64,000 bases of DNA, taken from Heligmosomoides polygyrus polygyrus (lineage: Eukaryota; Nematoda; Chromadorea; Rhabditida; Heligmosomidae). The notes beneath the pieces are model-generated. The model was given only the letters and a program-made list of their open reading frames with translations, did no database searches and was not told where the DNA came from. Positions within the stretch are counted from its first letter, which is position 1, and every line of letters begins with the position of its first letter. The position numbers were made by a program, and so were the translations under genes. This document shows, piece by piece, positions 33,359 to 43,860 of the stretch. The DNA lies in contig OX377205.1 in assembly GCA_947396885.1 (NCBI GenBank), forward strand, positions 29,575,899-29,639,898, read 5' to 3'.

Positions 33359-35668
33359 GTCTTTCACAACCCGAATCGGACGTCTGCGACTGAAGCGATG
33401 TGAATCCGTGTAAGCTTTGACTGTGTTCGTCGCGTATGCCCCAACATCCGACTACGAAGAGGTCGAAGCCTTCTACTTGGAGCAGGAGCTCTATAAGAAA
33501 GATCACACTTTCTACAAGGTGATCGTCGGCGACTTCAACGTCAAGATTGGGCTATGAAGGTAGTCGAAAGAACTTCAACATCGGAACCACGGTTTGGAGT
33601 GGAACGAGCAAGGTGAAAGGCTGACTGAGTTTATCACGTCGACCAAGACCATCCATGGAAACTCACAGTTCAGAAGCCTCCCTCCCCACGATGGACCTGG
33701 GAATTCCCCGGTGGTCAGTTCCACAACGAGATCGACCACATCATCTTCAACAGCAAGTATTGCCCGACCGGCGTCTCCGTTGTCCCCAAGTTCTACACGG
33801 GATCGAACCACCGCCTCGTTCGCGCGACATTCCGCTTTTCTCGTCAAGGAGAAAAGGCTGCAAAGTTCAAGAAAAGGACCATCAACTGGGACCTCTATAC
33901 CTCTCTTGCAAGTTTTGAGAAGATACCGTCATGGACAACATTGACGAAGAATTCGTGCATCATCTCCGAGATACTGCGAAGGGATCCAAGAGCTTGAAGA
34001 CCACCAAGAGACGTCTTTCTCCGGAAACTCGAGCTGGTGCGCCAGCGTGGAGCAGCACAAACGACAGGCAACTACTAACTGACGTCCGAGCCTGCGCAGC
34101 TATGCAGAGCGGCGATAAAGGATAATCTTAAGGAGAGAAGTGCGGAAGTGTTGGCTGAAGCTGCAGAGGCAGGTTTGAGCATCAGCAATGCCGCTTGAAC
34201 TACGCCAACTTCAATACCAAGATGACCGACCTCTGATGTCCTTACGGAACCGTCTCCTCTTCCAGAAGGACCATGGAGAAGGTCATCCACGACTCCGATC
34301 TCTTCGATAGCCATGTCCACCTGCCCCCATGCCATCTTCCGCTGGATGGGTACGCCGTCCCCTTTGTTCTCATATTCGAGATCCGACACGCCATCTCGTC
34401 GTGAAGAAACGTACAGCATCGTCCCGACAGGATAAGACCCGAACACCTGAAAGACCTCCCGCCAACGCTCATCAACACCCTGGCAAGGCGCTTCACACGC
34501 TAACTGTCAGAGGCAAGGTTCCATCTCAATGGAAGACAAGCTGGGCTATCTTGCTGTACAAAGAAGGGAGACGTGCACGACATTGGCAAGTATGCCCGAT
34601 CTGCCTGCTGTCTGTAGTCTACATGCTGTTCACTTAAGTGATCAAGCAGGATTTCGGAGAGGATTCAGAGAGGAATCGTAGACCAATCGATTTTAGAGAG
34701 GAATCGTAAGTTACCATTCGATTCCGTCGAGACTGAAGCGGTCTTCGAAGCCCTGCTCAGTCAGGGCGTTCCTACTCAGTACATCAGAGTCCTTCGAGAA
34801 CTGTACAGTGGATTCACGACTAAGATCTCTACATTCTTCAACGACGGCGTCATTGACGTGAAGAGAAGGGTTCGGTAGATAGTACCATATCCCCAAAGCT
34901 CTTCGGCGCCACCCTCGAAAACGCCATGCGCGAATTAGAATGGGAAGACATGGGAGTGAAGGTCGACCGCTGGCAACTGCACCATCATTGCTTCGCTGAC
35001 GACGTCGTGTTCATAACTCAGGCTGTTTTGGGTTGCATCACTTCCCAAACATAGGTTTTGAATTTTCTTGAGTTTGTAGTTTTATTATACATATTTTATT
35101 GTTTCACTATTTACAAAAAAATATATATATATATACAAATTACAGACCAAAGGAACGATAGAGACTAAGAGCTTTAGGACATTTGACTGATTAAGCTTTA
35201 TTAAGACTGCTTGAACCTTATTGACTTTGCCTTTGCCTTTAAGTAAAATGACTTTGAAATCTCAGCTGGTCCGCCGACTAGCTCTTTCACTTTTATGTAC
35301 ATGTGGATAAGAGCTAGAGCTCGAATCCATTGACCCAGCGAGCCAACGAACCATTTTGACTACTTGAATGCCTGTTATCCATCTCTGTCCGTATGCTGGC
35401 CTGGCTTATATGCAGGCGACAAGTGGGCGGATCCTGATGTCAAATGATTTGTCATGAATTCATGACACGGGCGTCAGCCAGGCAGAGCGAATGCTGGCCG
35501 ACTTCGATCGTGTATGTGGGAACGTTGACCTGCAGCTGAGTCTTACGAAGACGATGTTCATGAGGAGCGGACGAGTCTCTGATGCCCCATTCGCTCATCG
35601 GAACGAACATCTTCGAATGCTCCAGCAGTCCTACTACATATAAAGAAGAAGTGTAAGTGTGTTTCCGT
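33359..35668 (+). pseudogene. RTE-type LINE, endonuclease through RT (second copy), with nested solo LTR
   Basis: Same element as 30470-31077 but continuing past the duplication: MDNIDEEFVHHLRDTAKG at 33931, a decayed linker, SQWKTSWAILLYKEG and ICLLSVVYMLFT at 34530-34625. Next come a RT block near 34710-34880 (SVETEAVFEAL in the equivalent frame), AMRELEWEDMGVKVD near 34925 and the catalytic FADDVVFIT-type box near 34990. A 444-bp solo LTR interrupts it at 35024, after which SQAERMLADFDRVCGNV resumes at 35470. Multiple stops and shifts. From 34559 onward it forms one arm of an inverted repeat. Confidence 0.8.
35024..35467 (-). mobile_element. Solo LTR, 444 bp (left arm)
   Basis: TG...CA-bounded insertion in the LINE, flanked by CAGGC (35019-35023) and CGGGC (35468-35472), an imperfect 5-bp target duplication. 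Read on the minus strand it starts TGTCATGAATTCATGACA, has a TATA-like CATATAAGCC, and has AATAAAATATG near the far end, which fits an LTR with promoter and polyadenylation signal on that strand. The LINE frame is collinear on either side. The internal region of the retrotransposon has been lost, presumably by LTR-LTR recombination. Confidence 0.75.
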
Positions 35669-37327
35669 GTCGGCGAAGCTCGAAACTTCGGAGGCCTTCT
35701 CTCACTTGCGTGAGTCGTGTCACTCCGAGCATCGTCTTCTCGATTCCACGCTGCGCGACGCTGCTCGCGTGTTTATCCTGCTTCTGTATAGTAGGGCAGG
35801 AAGAACGGTAGAGTCGAATAGATGGGCACCGGGTCGGACGTTCCTTCTTCTTCGCGACTTCTTCGACGCTCTTGAAAACTCCCCAAGCCGTTTGTTTCCT
35901 ACTGCTCAGCTCTGGAGGTCGTTGGCCATCGTAAATTCGCGACCCATATACACACTTGCCGTCATAGCGGTCTCTCGGTCGCACTGACGTCTTCTCAACG
36001 CCTTCGCCGTAGCTACAACTTCTCGCCATCAATTTTCGTGCAACCTGTGTCATGGTTTCCGCAGGAAGAATACCTTAACTATGTCGACTGCAGCGAAACG
36101 AACTTCAGATTCGTGTTCAGCGACCACGACCCCAGGGCTGAAGTTTCTGGTCGCCATCAATCTTTGAGTATCGCCAAAACGCAGTGTTTCCACTCCAGTT
36201 GTGACCTACGGACAGAAGGACGGAACACACTTACACTACTTCTTTATATGTGATAGGATTGCTGGAGCATTCGAAGATGTTCGTTCCGATGAGCGAATGG
36301 GGCATCAGGGACTCGTCCTCTCCTCATGAACATCGTCTTCGTAAGACTCAGCTGCAGGTCAACGTTCCCACATACACGATCGAAGTCGGCCAGCATTTGC
36401 TCCGCCTGGCTGAAGCCCGTGTCATGAATTCATGACGAATCATTTGACATCAGGATCCGCCCACTTGTCGCCTGCATATAAGCCAGGCCAGCATACGGAC
36501 AGAGATGGATAACAGGCATTCAAGTAGTCAAAATGGTTCGTTGGCTCGCTGGGTCAATGGATTCGAGCTCTAGCTCTTATCCACATGTTACTTAAAAGTG
36601 AAAGAGCTAGTCGGCGGACCAGCTGAGATTTCAAAGTCATGTTACTTAAAGGCAAAGTCAAAGTCAATAAGGTTCAAGCAGTCTTAATAAAGCTTAATCA
36701 GTCAAATGTCTTAAAGCTCTTAGTCTCTATCGTTCCTTTGGTCGGTAATCTGCACATATATATTTTTTTGTAAATAGTGAAACAATAAAATATGTATAAT
36801 CAAACTGTACAAACTCAAGAATATCCAAAACCTATGTTTGGGAAGTGATGCAACCCTAAACAGCCTGGGTTATGAACACGACGTCGTCAGCGAAGCAATG
36901 ATGGTGCAGTTGCCGGCGGTCGACCTTCACTCCCATGTCTTCCCATTCTAGTTCGCGCATGGCGTTTTCGAAGGTGGCGCCGAAGAGCTTCGGGGATATG
37001 GTACTATCTACCGAACCCCTCTCTTCACGTCAATGACGCCGTCGTTGAAGAATGTAGAGATCTTAGTCGTGAATCCACTGTACAGTTCTCGAAGGACTCT
37101 GATGTACTGAGTAGGAACGCCCTGACTGAGCAGGGCTTCGAAGACCGCTTCAGTCTCAACGGAATCGAATGGTAACTTACGATTCCTCTCCAAAATCGAT
37201 TGGTTTACGATTCCTCTCTGAATGCTGTCCGAAATCCTGCTTGATCACTTAAGTGAATAGCATGTAGACTACTGACAGCAGGCAGATCGGGCATACTTGC
37301 CAATGTCGTGCACGTCTCCCTTCTTTG
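35669..37327 (-). pseudogene. RTE-type LINE RT fragment (right arm and spacer)
   Basis: Minus-strand copy of the same LINE. SVETEAVFEALLSQGVPTQYIRVLRE-type RT sequence lies at 37190-37010, the MRELEWEDMGVKVD and catalytic box at about 36990-36880, then the solo LTR. SQAERMLADF lies at about 36410, and in the spacer come SSRKQTAWGVFKSVEEVAKK and IEKTMLGVTRLTQVREGL (35950-35680), the C-terminal thumb region. An extra stretch at about 35990-36210 without LINE similarity separates the last two. Frameshifted and inactive. Confidence 0.75.
36420..36862 (+). mobile_element. Solo LTR, 443 bp (right arm)
   Basis: Inverted partner of the LTR at 35024-35467. It starts TGTCATGAATTCATGAC at 36420 and ends CTAAACA at 36862, flanked by GCCCG and GCCTG. 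TATA-like CATATAAGCC lies at 36474-36483 and AATAAAATATG at 36784-36794. Confidence 0.75.
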
Positions 37328-37707
37328 GGGGATGTTGCCTCGATAGTAGTGTAGCTATCCTCGTGGCGTATTTTCACGCGAACGTCGTGATCATATAGTA
37401 ATTCTTCTGGCAGTAGATGATACATTTTCGTTTCTTGAGGGGTCTTATCCACAATACAGTGGTTGTGCACACATAGTTGAATTTCTTGTGCCTCTGGTGC
37501 ATGAAGGTAAACACCTTTGTTCCTGCACTCGAGGACGTAGTTTGACTGATTCGTTCTTTTAGTTTCGACGACGGTTCTATCCATGTATGTCTCTCCGTTC
37601 ACAGTCGAGAAAATTGGCAGGGTCAGTGCCATCTTTAGGTATAGTGATATGGGCCATTTTGCAGTAGGCTTCCTCGTTACAGCAATGTACATTTGTTGTC
37701 GGCTCAC
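37328..37707 (-). pseudogene. BEL/Pao copy A: start of envelope-like region
   Basis: Minus-strand open stretch after the pol ORF of copy A. It matches the plus-strand sequence at 52220-52600 in copy B and contains a Cys-containing ectodomain-like start with no recognisable catalytic motif. It is cut at 37328, where LINE sequence begins, so most of the envelope region is absent. The position downstream of integrase is that of env in nematode BEL elements. Function inferred only from the continuation seen in copy B. Confidence 0.55.
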
Positions 37708-37714
37708 CGTTCTC

Positions 37715-39130
37715 CTAAGTTAGCACCTTCCTTGGCCGCAGGTTGTAACGGCTTCTTGGCAGTGGTTCTTTGATTTCAGCAGTTTTTGGAGTCAAACTGC
37801 TGTTATTTCCTTGAATTTCCAGTGCGACTAACCGGTTAATTGATCGTTTCAAGATCTTTCTGTTACACCTGATTTCGGCTTCCCTTATTGCTCCTTCGCT
37901 GCTCGGCATGAGCTTAGTGATGCGGGCGAGTTTCCTTTGGTTCCTTTTCAACAGAGGATCTGTCAGTAGGACAACTTCTCCTTTTCGTATCTCTTTGGAA
38001 GTTCCTCACTTGTTGTCGATATTTCGGCGATGCTGTTCTCGAAGAGCTGTCAGATACTAGGTTTTCCTTATCTCCCAATATCTTTCAACACGAGAACAGG
38101 AAGACTGTAACGCCCTTGGGGCTTGCAGCCTCGTCTCCAATCGAAGGGCTCCAGATGGAGGAAGAAAGGTGGGATCTGAGGTCTCGTCGTCACAGAAATC
38201 TAGCGGTAGGTGAATGTCCATCTCTCGTTGAATGAAGTCAATGGGGCGAAGTGGAAGAATGCCGTCGGTGATATTGTTTTCTTGGTAAGTGAGTGGTCAG
38301 CTGTTGATGCACGCTTCGATCTCCAGAATCATTGCATGGAGCTGCTCTCTTGTGAGCACGCCTTTTCCTATTGCCTTATACAGCGAGTGTTTCACTGATT
38401 TAATGAGTCGCTCGTAGAAGCCTCCCTTCCACGGTGAATGTGGTGTAATGTGCTTCCATTCGATGAGGTGGTTACTCATTTCACGGGACATGTTCTCGCT
38501 GATTGTTCTGTGGTTCATAGCGTCACTGATGATCTGACTTCCGAGGATAAAGGTTGGGGCATTGTCGCAGATCAATGACGCGCCACAAAACGGCGGAATG
38601 CGTTTAAAAAATGCTCTGTTGAGGCATCGGAGACGATTTCCAGGTGAGCAAGTCGCGTTACAGAAAACGTGAAAATGCAGCCGTAAACATCTGTCTTCTC
38701 CGTGCTGTCTCCATAGATGGGTATAGGTCCAAAGTAATCAAGGCCAGTATGCTGGAACGGTCTTGATCTGGTCACTCTATGGGCTAGGAGGTCTCCCATT
38801 TCGGGATACTTGTAAGGCAGATTATTCATCTTTTGGCAGGCGACACATGATCTGATGCACTTCTTAACTTGCTCACGAAGACGGGGAAATCCAATACTGT
38901 TGTCGCACTTCAGCCAGCGTTAGCGCAGTGCTGTTGTGATATTTTCCGTGAGCCTCCTCAACAATGAGACAACATAGTTCCGTGTTAGGTACAACGAGGA
39001 GAGGATTCCTTGCTTCAATGTTCAGGTCGGATTGGTTCAGACGTCCGTATGCTCGCAACAAGTGCATTTTGTCTTCCTTTAGATTAAGATTGTTCGACAA
39101 CTCCTTGCAGTACTGAGGTTGGAGATGAAC
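37715..39130 (-). pseudogene. BEL/Pao copy A: integrase and C-terminal domain
   Basis: Fragments in order along the minus strand: an integrase zinc-binding region (39100-38873; CLIVEEAHGKYHNS and the QQYWI block), then CQKMNNLPYKYPEMG and HTGLDYFGPI (first catalytic Asp) at 38829-38572. Next come CDNAPTF (second Asp) and SPWKGGFYERLIKSVKHSL (catalytic Glu) at 38575-38297. The C-terminal domain with LLKRNQRKLARI, RSRYNLRPRKVL and the stop lies at 37951-37715. A short deletion just before the CDN motif shifts the frame, and further lesions lie between 38290 and 37960. Unlike copy B it has no LINE inside. Confidence 0.85.
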
Positions 39131-39147
39131 TGCTTGGTGGTTCCTGA

Positions 39148-40201
39148 TTAGACGTAATAAGCGTCCTGAATGTCCGATGCGGTTAGAGAATGATTTTCAG
39201 GTACCTTGTCGAGAAACGGTAGGCGACGCAAAAGTTTGCTCCTCAGAGGGTCTTGTACACGAGCGACTGTGTTTTTCAGGAATCTAAGGACGTATGCTAA
39301 TGTCCTCAATGATTTCGTCTTGCTACTGTACCGTGAGAGGTCAAGGATGTCCTTGATGTCTACGTTTCTTGTAAGTAGTAGTAGCGACATGGACCTTCGT
39401 CTGATCAAGATGCTCTTCTTCATCTCCGCTTGCAAGATGGTTAAAGAATGTATTGGTAAAGTCGTCGTTCGTTATGCTCTTCAGTGGATATCCTTTCCAC
39501 CAGATGTGTGAAAGGAGTTCTTCTGATGTTGCCCCACGCGTTCCTATGTCTGCTGGATTCCACTTAGTGTCGATGTAGCCAAACTGGATTTCGACTTTCA
39601 TCTCCTCCAGCATTTTTACAATCTTGTATATCTCGTTGACACGATTTTTGACGTACGGTCCCACGTTTTGACGATTTGGAACGCATTTTATCCACTCAAG
39701 CAGAATTTTTGAATCTGTTAGAATGATGATCTTGGTGATGGATACTGCATTCCTTAAACTAAGGTACGTATTGAGAGACAGCCTTGCTCCGATTGTTACT
39801 GCATTCATCTCTATCTTTGGTATTGTCGTCGGCCCTTTGTAGTCGGTCACCTTCGATTTTGCCATCAGCAAGTTGGAGTCACTTTCGCTAGTGAGATATG
39901 TGCATGCTGTCATGGCTATTCCACTTGCGTCGCAGTACGTAATCAACGAGTGCGTATGCGCACCTTGATAAGCTTGCCGCGGTATATTTTTGTGAAAATT
40001 TGACAAGCTTTCCGTAATATGGTTCCACTCCTGGTGGAGGCTTTCACTCAATGGCTCATCCCAGTCGTACTTCTCCTTCCATAATAGCTGCTGGAAGTGC
40101 TTCGCTCTGACCAAAAGCGCTATCAGCCAGCCGCAGGGGTCATAGACAGACGCTATCTGTTGTGCAATTGTCCTCTTGCTAATGAATGCTTCTGAACTCA
40201 T
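39148..40201 (-). pseudogene. BEL/Pao copy A: RNase H domain and connector
   Basis: The 286-codon frame 40201-39341 carries the Pao-type RNase H: YDPCGWLIALLVRAKHF, YCDASGIAMTACTYL (catalytic Asp), PKIEMNAVTIGARL, ILTDSKILLEWI and NPADIGTRGATSEELL. A frameshift after TTTYKKRRHQGHP moves the reading to 39435-39148, which continues toward integrase. The same frameshift is present in copy B. DNA identity with copy B is very high. Confidence 0.9.
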
Positions 40202-40289
40202 TGTAACGTGAAGAGAAAAGTTATCTGTAGCTGAGTTCGAGTTATGCCAAGTACCTTCGGCGACGAATTAATGGAGCGGTCCGCTGGAG

Positions 40290-40937
40290 CTATTGATTCG
40301 TGATCTTACTGTTGTCCGATATAAATGCTCTCAAGTTCATGTTCAATTCGTTGAAAATGGTCTTGAGCTCGATGTATTTTTGTTCTCCTTCAGTTACCGA
40401 TTTGGCAGTTACAAACAGGTTATCCACGTAGAGGTTCGACACGATCTCCTGGGCGAGTTCCTTATTTTCCACGTAATTGTTGATATGGTAAAGAATGGTC
40501 GCACTTAACAGAAACGGCGAGGCGTTAATTCCAAATGTGACCATTGTGAATCTGTACACAGCCAGATTGTCTTCCGATAGCGGCTTACTGATATCCTTGA
40601 GCCATAAACATCTGGTGAAGTCCCTATCGTCCTCATGAAAGTGCACCTGGAGGAACGCCTTTTCAACGTCGGAGAGAAGAACGTGTTTTCCCATTCGAAA
40701 CCGCAAAAGTATTCCATAGAGCTTTGGAAGCATGGTCGGTCCTTGGTGCACAACATCATTGAGGGAGGGGCAGTTCTTATAATGCGCAGATGCATCAAAA
40801 ACTACCATGAACTTGGTGGTGTCCTTGTCCGGCGTTATAACGGGCTGATGCGAATGGTAATGCCTTTTGCTATTATTCAGCTCCTCACTTTCGTCGACCG
40901 CCTCGAGAATGCTTTTCTTCAGTTGGTCTTGGAACAC
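40290..40937 (-). pseudogene. BEL/Pao copy A: reverse transcriptase core
   Basis: 215 codons. Motifs are KFMVVFDASAHY (block around the first RT Asp region), MGKHVLLSDVEKAFLQVHFH (catalytic Asp), MVTFGINASPFLLSATI and LYVDNLFVT, where the second Asp of YVDD is Asn. It differs from the copy B protein by about two residues. It ends at an in-frame stop before RNase H, shared with copy B. Upstream RT and protease sequence is cut at 41149. Confidence 0.92.
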
Positions 40938-41149
40938 GTCGTTGTACTGTTGAAGAAGCTCGGGCTCTGTTGAGTACTTGCGGAGAACATTTCTAAGCCG
41001 ATGTAGGGCAAGTGCTCTGTTATCAGTTCATGATCCTTTTTGAACGGTAGACGAACAACATAGCCATTTTCTCTCTTCTTAATTGAGTTGTTGAAGTATT
41101 CTAGAACATGAACGTAAAGCTTTCTCTTCCTTATCAGGTCCGCTGTACT

Positions 41150-41924
41150 TAAATTACAAAGCAGTTTTGTATATATTCAAGATATTTCTTGGCAAAAGTA
41201 AAAGTCTGTTCTTCCGGTTTTAAAATAGTTTTATCTATTCTTGCCCATAATCTTTTATGTAACAATTCAGTAAGATGATAGTAAATACTAACAGCCTTAC
41301 TTATGTCGAGCTTGTATGTACTTCTCATTTTATTGACTACTGCCTTTATTGTCTCTACAATCCAATTGTCTACGTCTGTTCTACTAGAAATGTGTGGAGT
41401 TCGAAATTTGGTACCTTTGGACATTATAGTGCGTAGCCCTATGTCCTGAATAAGATTTAAGTTACCTGTGATAACATGTTTAGCATCTTTATCAATGTAG
41501 CCTTTGTATTCCTGAGCTGTACAAATACAAGTCCTATTCAGAGTATTTTTAATCTGTTATTGGTAAGACTCTTAAGTGTGGAGTTATAGTTACAAATATA
41601 TTGTGAGATTGGGTTGCAGTATGTGTATACTACATTACACCTTGTGTATGTTTCAGCATTTATAATTCGCTTAACCTTTGGGTTGTTAATTATCCGGTTT
41701 AGATTCATGTGATCCAGTGCTTTATGCATGTACGGAATAGAAATTGTGTAGAAAGTTTTATTTTCGAGATTCATATTGTTATTTCTATGATAATAATTGC
41801 ACAAGATGCCTTTTAATTGTAATACCGTGACTTTACTTAGATTTTCTGAGGCAGCGTTACCATGACAAAGTGTTATAAGTTGGTTTATAACATTCTTTTT
41901 GAGAGATCTGATATACCTGTACAT
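41150..41924 (-). pseudogene. Penelope-like element: N-terminal part of RT ORF, frameshifted
   Basis: Minus strand, AT-rich, in three frames. 41924-41538 contains TISIPYMHKALDHMNLNRII and NVVYTYCNPISQYICNYN. A short block near 41480 reads HVITGNLNLIQDIGLR, and 41424-41149 begins KGTKFRTP and runs to LWARID. I recall this block order (IPF-type, then VVYxYS, then HVITGDL-LR-KGPxYRE) from the N-terminal region of Penelope-like RTs. The RT palm is missing because the sequence is cut by BEL copy A at 41149. Confidence 0.5.
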
Positions 41925-41984
41925 CTCATATACTTGACCACATTGCTTAATGTCTTCTATGACCTTATTAAGGCCTGTTTTGTT

Positions 41985-42578
41985 TCAATTATTATGTTTC
42001 TTTCCGTAACGTCGCTTTCTGTTCTTCCTAACTACTGATATGCTATAATATGGGTGATTAGGTTTATATTTAAATGGATCTTTCAAATTGGAGATGTTAC
42101 CATACCCTTTGACGTTATCATTTAATCCAAATGGATAAGCTGTGTTTAGTAGCCTGATCCAGAATGCTTCCTTATCTTCTAGAACTTTTTTATCTGTATT
42201 ATTAGGTAAGTTGTCTAATATAGTAATTTTAATACTTTTGTCTGTACATGTATGATTAAATTGGTTGTAAAGGCAGTTGATAACGTCAAATTTGTTTATA
42301 TGATACAGGTGTTCTTTTATTCTTGTATTAAGAGTTCTAGTGGTAAGACCCACATATTGTATGCCACACTGATTGCATGTTATGCAGTACACGACGTTAT
42401 CATTTCTACACTTTGTATTATCAGTAATACATGTGTAAATTTTGAGTTTAGTAGAATTACTAATGACGTATTGATTTTTGTCAGCCATTCTACAAATATC
42501 ACAGGATTGCTTACATTCTTCAAAGTATTTATTGTTACCGAAATCTAACAGCGTATAACAATGTGTAATAACTAGCAA
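41985..42578 (-). CDS. GIY-YIG endonuclease ORF of a Penelope-like element
   Basis: 197-codon open frame. CDICRM begins a Cys-rich zinc-binding part, CRNDNVVYCITCNQCG gives the conserved CxxC linker leading to GIQYVGLTTRTLNTRIKEHLYHI, the GIY-YIG core (VVYCI...YVG) with its conserved Arg, and the KEAFWIRLLN segment holds the catalytic Glu. This domain normally forms the C-terminus of Penelope-like polyproteins, where it nicks target DNA. The RT that should precede it (toward 43 kb) is not present, so the ORF is a 3' remnant although itself intact. It is followed on the same strand by the N-terminal RT segment of another unit, a head-to-tail order. Confidence 0.7.
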   Translation of the reverse strand: MLVITHCYTLLDFGNNKYFEECKQSCDICRMADKNQYVISNSTKLKIYTCITDNTKCRNDNVVYCITCNQCGIQYVGLTTRTLNTRIKEHLYHINKFDVINCLYNQFNHTCTDKSIKITILDNLPNNTDKKVLEDKEAFWIRLLNTAYPFGLNDNVKGYGNISNLKDPFKYKPNHPYYSISVVRKNRKRRYGKKHNN

Positions 42579-42599
42579 TTAATTGTGAGTTGTAACTGT

Positions 42600-43260
42600 T
42601 GTTAGCAGACCAACATCTAAGCTTATGACCGGTCCAAACCATAAGCAGAAGGGGTAACTTTGCGCAGAACTGCTGCAGGGCAGTGGCTAGCCCTATCTTA
42701 AAGGTGTGAAGGTGTTAAGGTGGCAAAGGTGATTTTGGCTTTTTTGGAGGCGTTGGAGCTAATCCCCCGTTGCCCACCCCCACTTGTATAAACCCCGTCA
42801 AAAAAGCCCCTATTTTTTGTGAACAAGAGGTATGGCCCTCTTATCAATGAATGGCACGGAATGGAGAAATGCGAGAAAAATAAGGGTAAAACCAAAAGAG
42901 CAGAAAAAGGGGGAAGGAAAGAAAAGGTAAGGGATAGAAGCATAGTAAGGTAAACAACAGAAGAAAACAGTTGACCCAAAAACATTTCATGTAAAATAAA
43001 AATAAGTAGTAAAACTGTTATTGGTCAAAAGTGTAGATAGAAACAATAGATCCCACATGAAAAAGGCGCCAATGTTTTAGGCTGACCAATGAGGAGGCGG
43101 CAAAACAAGTATATAAAGCAGCTCTTGTGATTTAGGCCCAGTATTTGTCTTTTTCTGTCACATATTAATTCTTGTTCTAGACTCTAACTTTATAAAAGGT
43201 GCTATATGAACGCCGCGTATCATAAGAACGTGTTCATGTTAGAATCTAGCCATAGAAATG
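42600..43260. other. No gene recognised; TATA-like motif at 43109-43118
   Basis: Between the GIY-YIG ORF and the possible spliced gene. AAGTATATAAAGCAGC at 43107-43122 followed by a pyrimidine-rich stretch looks like a core promoter. It could serve the exons that start at 43291 or be a leftover LTR of BEL copy B. A matching right LTR beyond 54.5 kb was not found. The minus-strand hydrophobic frame 42985-42698 has no recognisable identity. Confidence 0.3.
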
Positions 43261-43290
43261 CAATATCGAATGAACTTAGATATATTACAG

Positions 43291-43860
43291 ATTATGTCCT
43301 ATCTCCACGATCCCGTTACTCAGGAGCACATCAAACGAAAAGTGCTCATCGACTGGGTTCGGATCACCGGATCAAGTGCTCCGAAGAAGACAGGATTCGA
43401 TCAAGTGTTGCAGGACTTTGCAACAAAGATAGTTGGGTGAGGATTATGTGAAAACCACCAGTAACCAATAAATCGATAACCTGTAAAGATATCCTGTGGA
43501 CAGACCAGCGCCATTCTTATGGCCAGTTCAAGCTGGGTTCACAAATTCCGGTCCAGCAATCAGGGTATGTGGATTACTAGGACAAAATAAAGTATGAAAA
43601 GTATACCGAAATTAAGGCGCGGGTATCTTACGACTTCTGGAAATATTTCATGAAAAATGGAAGGAGGAATCTTGAGGCCTACAATATGGCCAACAACAAG
43701 GAAATACGCATATCACGCGAGAAGACCAAGCTACTACAGGAACACGAGTCGTTAGGGTGAGTAAAGACTTGAAGCGAAATAGGAGAATGAAAGTTTTCAA
43801 GTTTTCAGAACCTATTTAAAGAAGGACATTGAGAGAAAAGGTTTCTATGCCTCAGCAGAA
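43291..43860 (+). CDS. Possible small spliced gene, four exons, running into BEL gag
   Basis: Candidate exons 43291-43436 (after TATTACAG), 43504-43564, 43602-43756 and 43809 onward (after GTTTTCAG). Donors are GTGAG, GTATG and GTGAG, and phases agree across all junctions (2, 0, 2). Recognisable text includes YLHDPVTQEHIKRKVLIDW, VSYDFWKYFMKNGRRN and YLKKDIERKGFYASAEKL. I do not recognise the protein. Weaknesses: the middle intron would be only 37 bp and two acceptors are poor. In the last exon the frame overlaps the gag-like sequence of BEL copy B, so the junction between host gene and element, or an unusual gag N-terminus, lies near 43850. Confidence 0.35.

Larger units (their letters stand above)
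28188..33966. repeat. Direct tandem duplication, 2 x 2889 bp, apparently perfect
   Basis: Unit 1 (28188-31076) and unit 2 (31077-33965) are identical wherever compared. All contained open frames repeat at an offset of exactly 2889, and the TA microsatellite has the same length in both. The junction at 31077 joins the LINE endonuclease region directly to the LINE 3' end, with one base (C) of microhomology shared by 28188, 31077 and 33966. Left and right flanks differ completely outside the unit. Either a very recent duplication or an assembly duplication. Confidence 0.95.
34559..37327. repeat. Large inverted repeat (arms about 1.1 kb, spacer about 0.54 kb)
   Basis: Left arm 34559-about 35668 and right arm about 36211-37327 are inverted copies of LINE RT sequence, each with the same solo LTR at the same site. 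Arms differ by scattered substitutions and small indels, for example in the AT run of the LTR, so this is not a trivial sequence copy. The spacer (35669-36210) carries more of the LINE C-terminus in the orientation of the right arm. The outer edge of the right arm abuts BEL copy A at 37327/37328. Confidence 0.9.

Noticed and set aside
38210..38398. Plus-strand ORF also found inverted at 51528-51716
   Set aside because: Antisense shadow of the BEL integrase present in both copies.
42698..42985. Minus-strand hydrophobic ORF as a small membrane protein
   Set aside because: Composition reflects a purine-rich plus strand; no neighbours, start context or homology support a gene.
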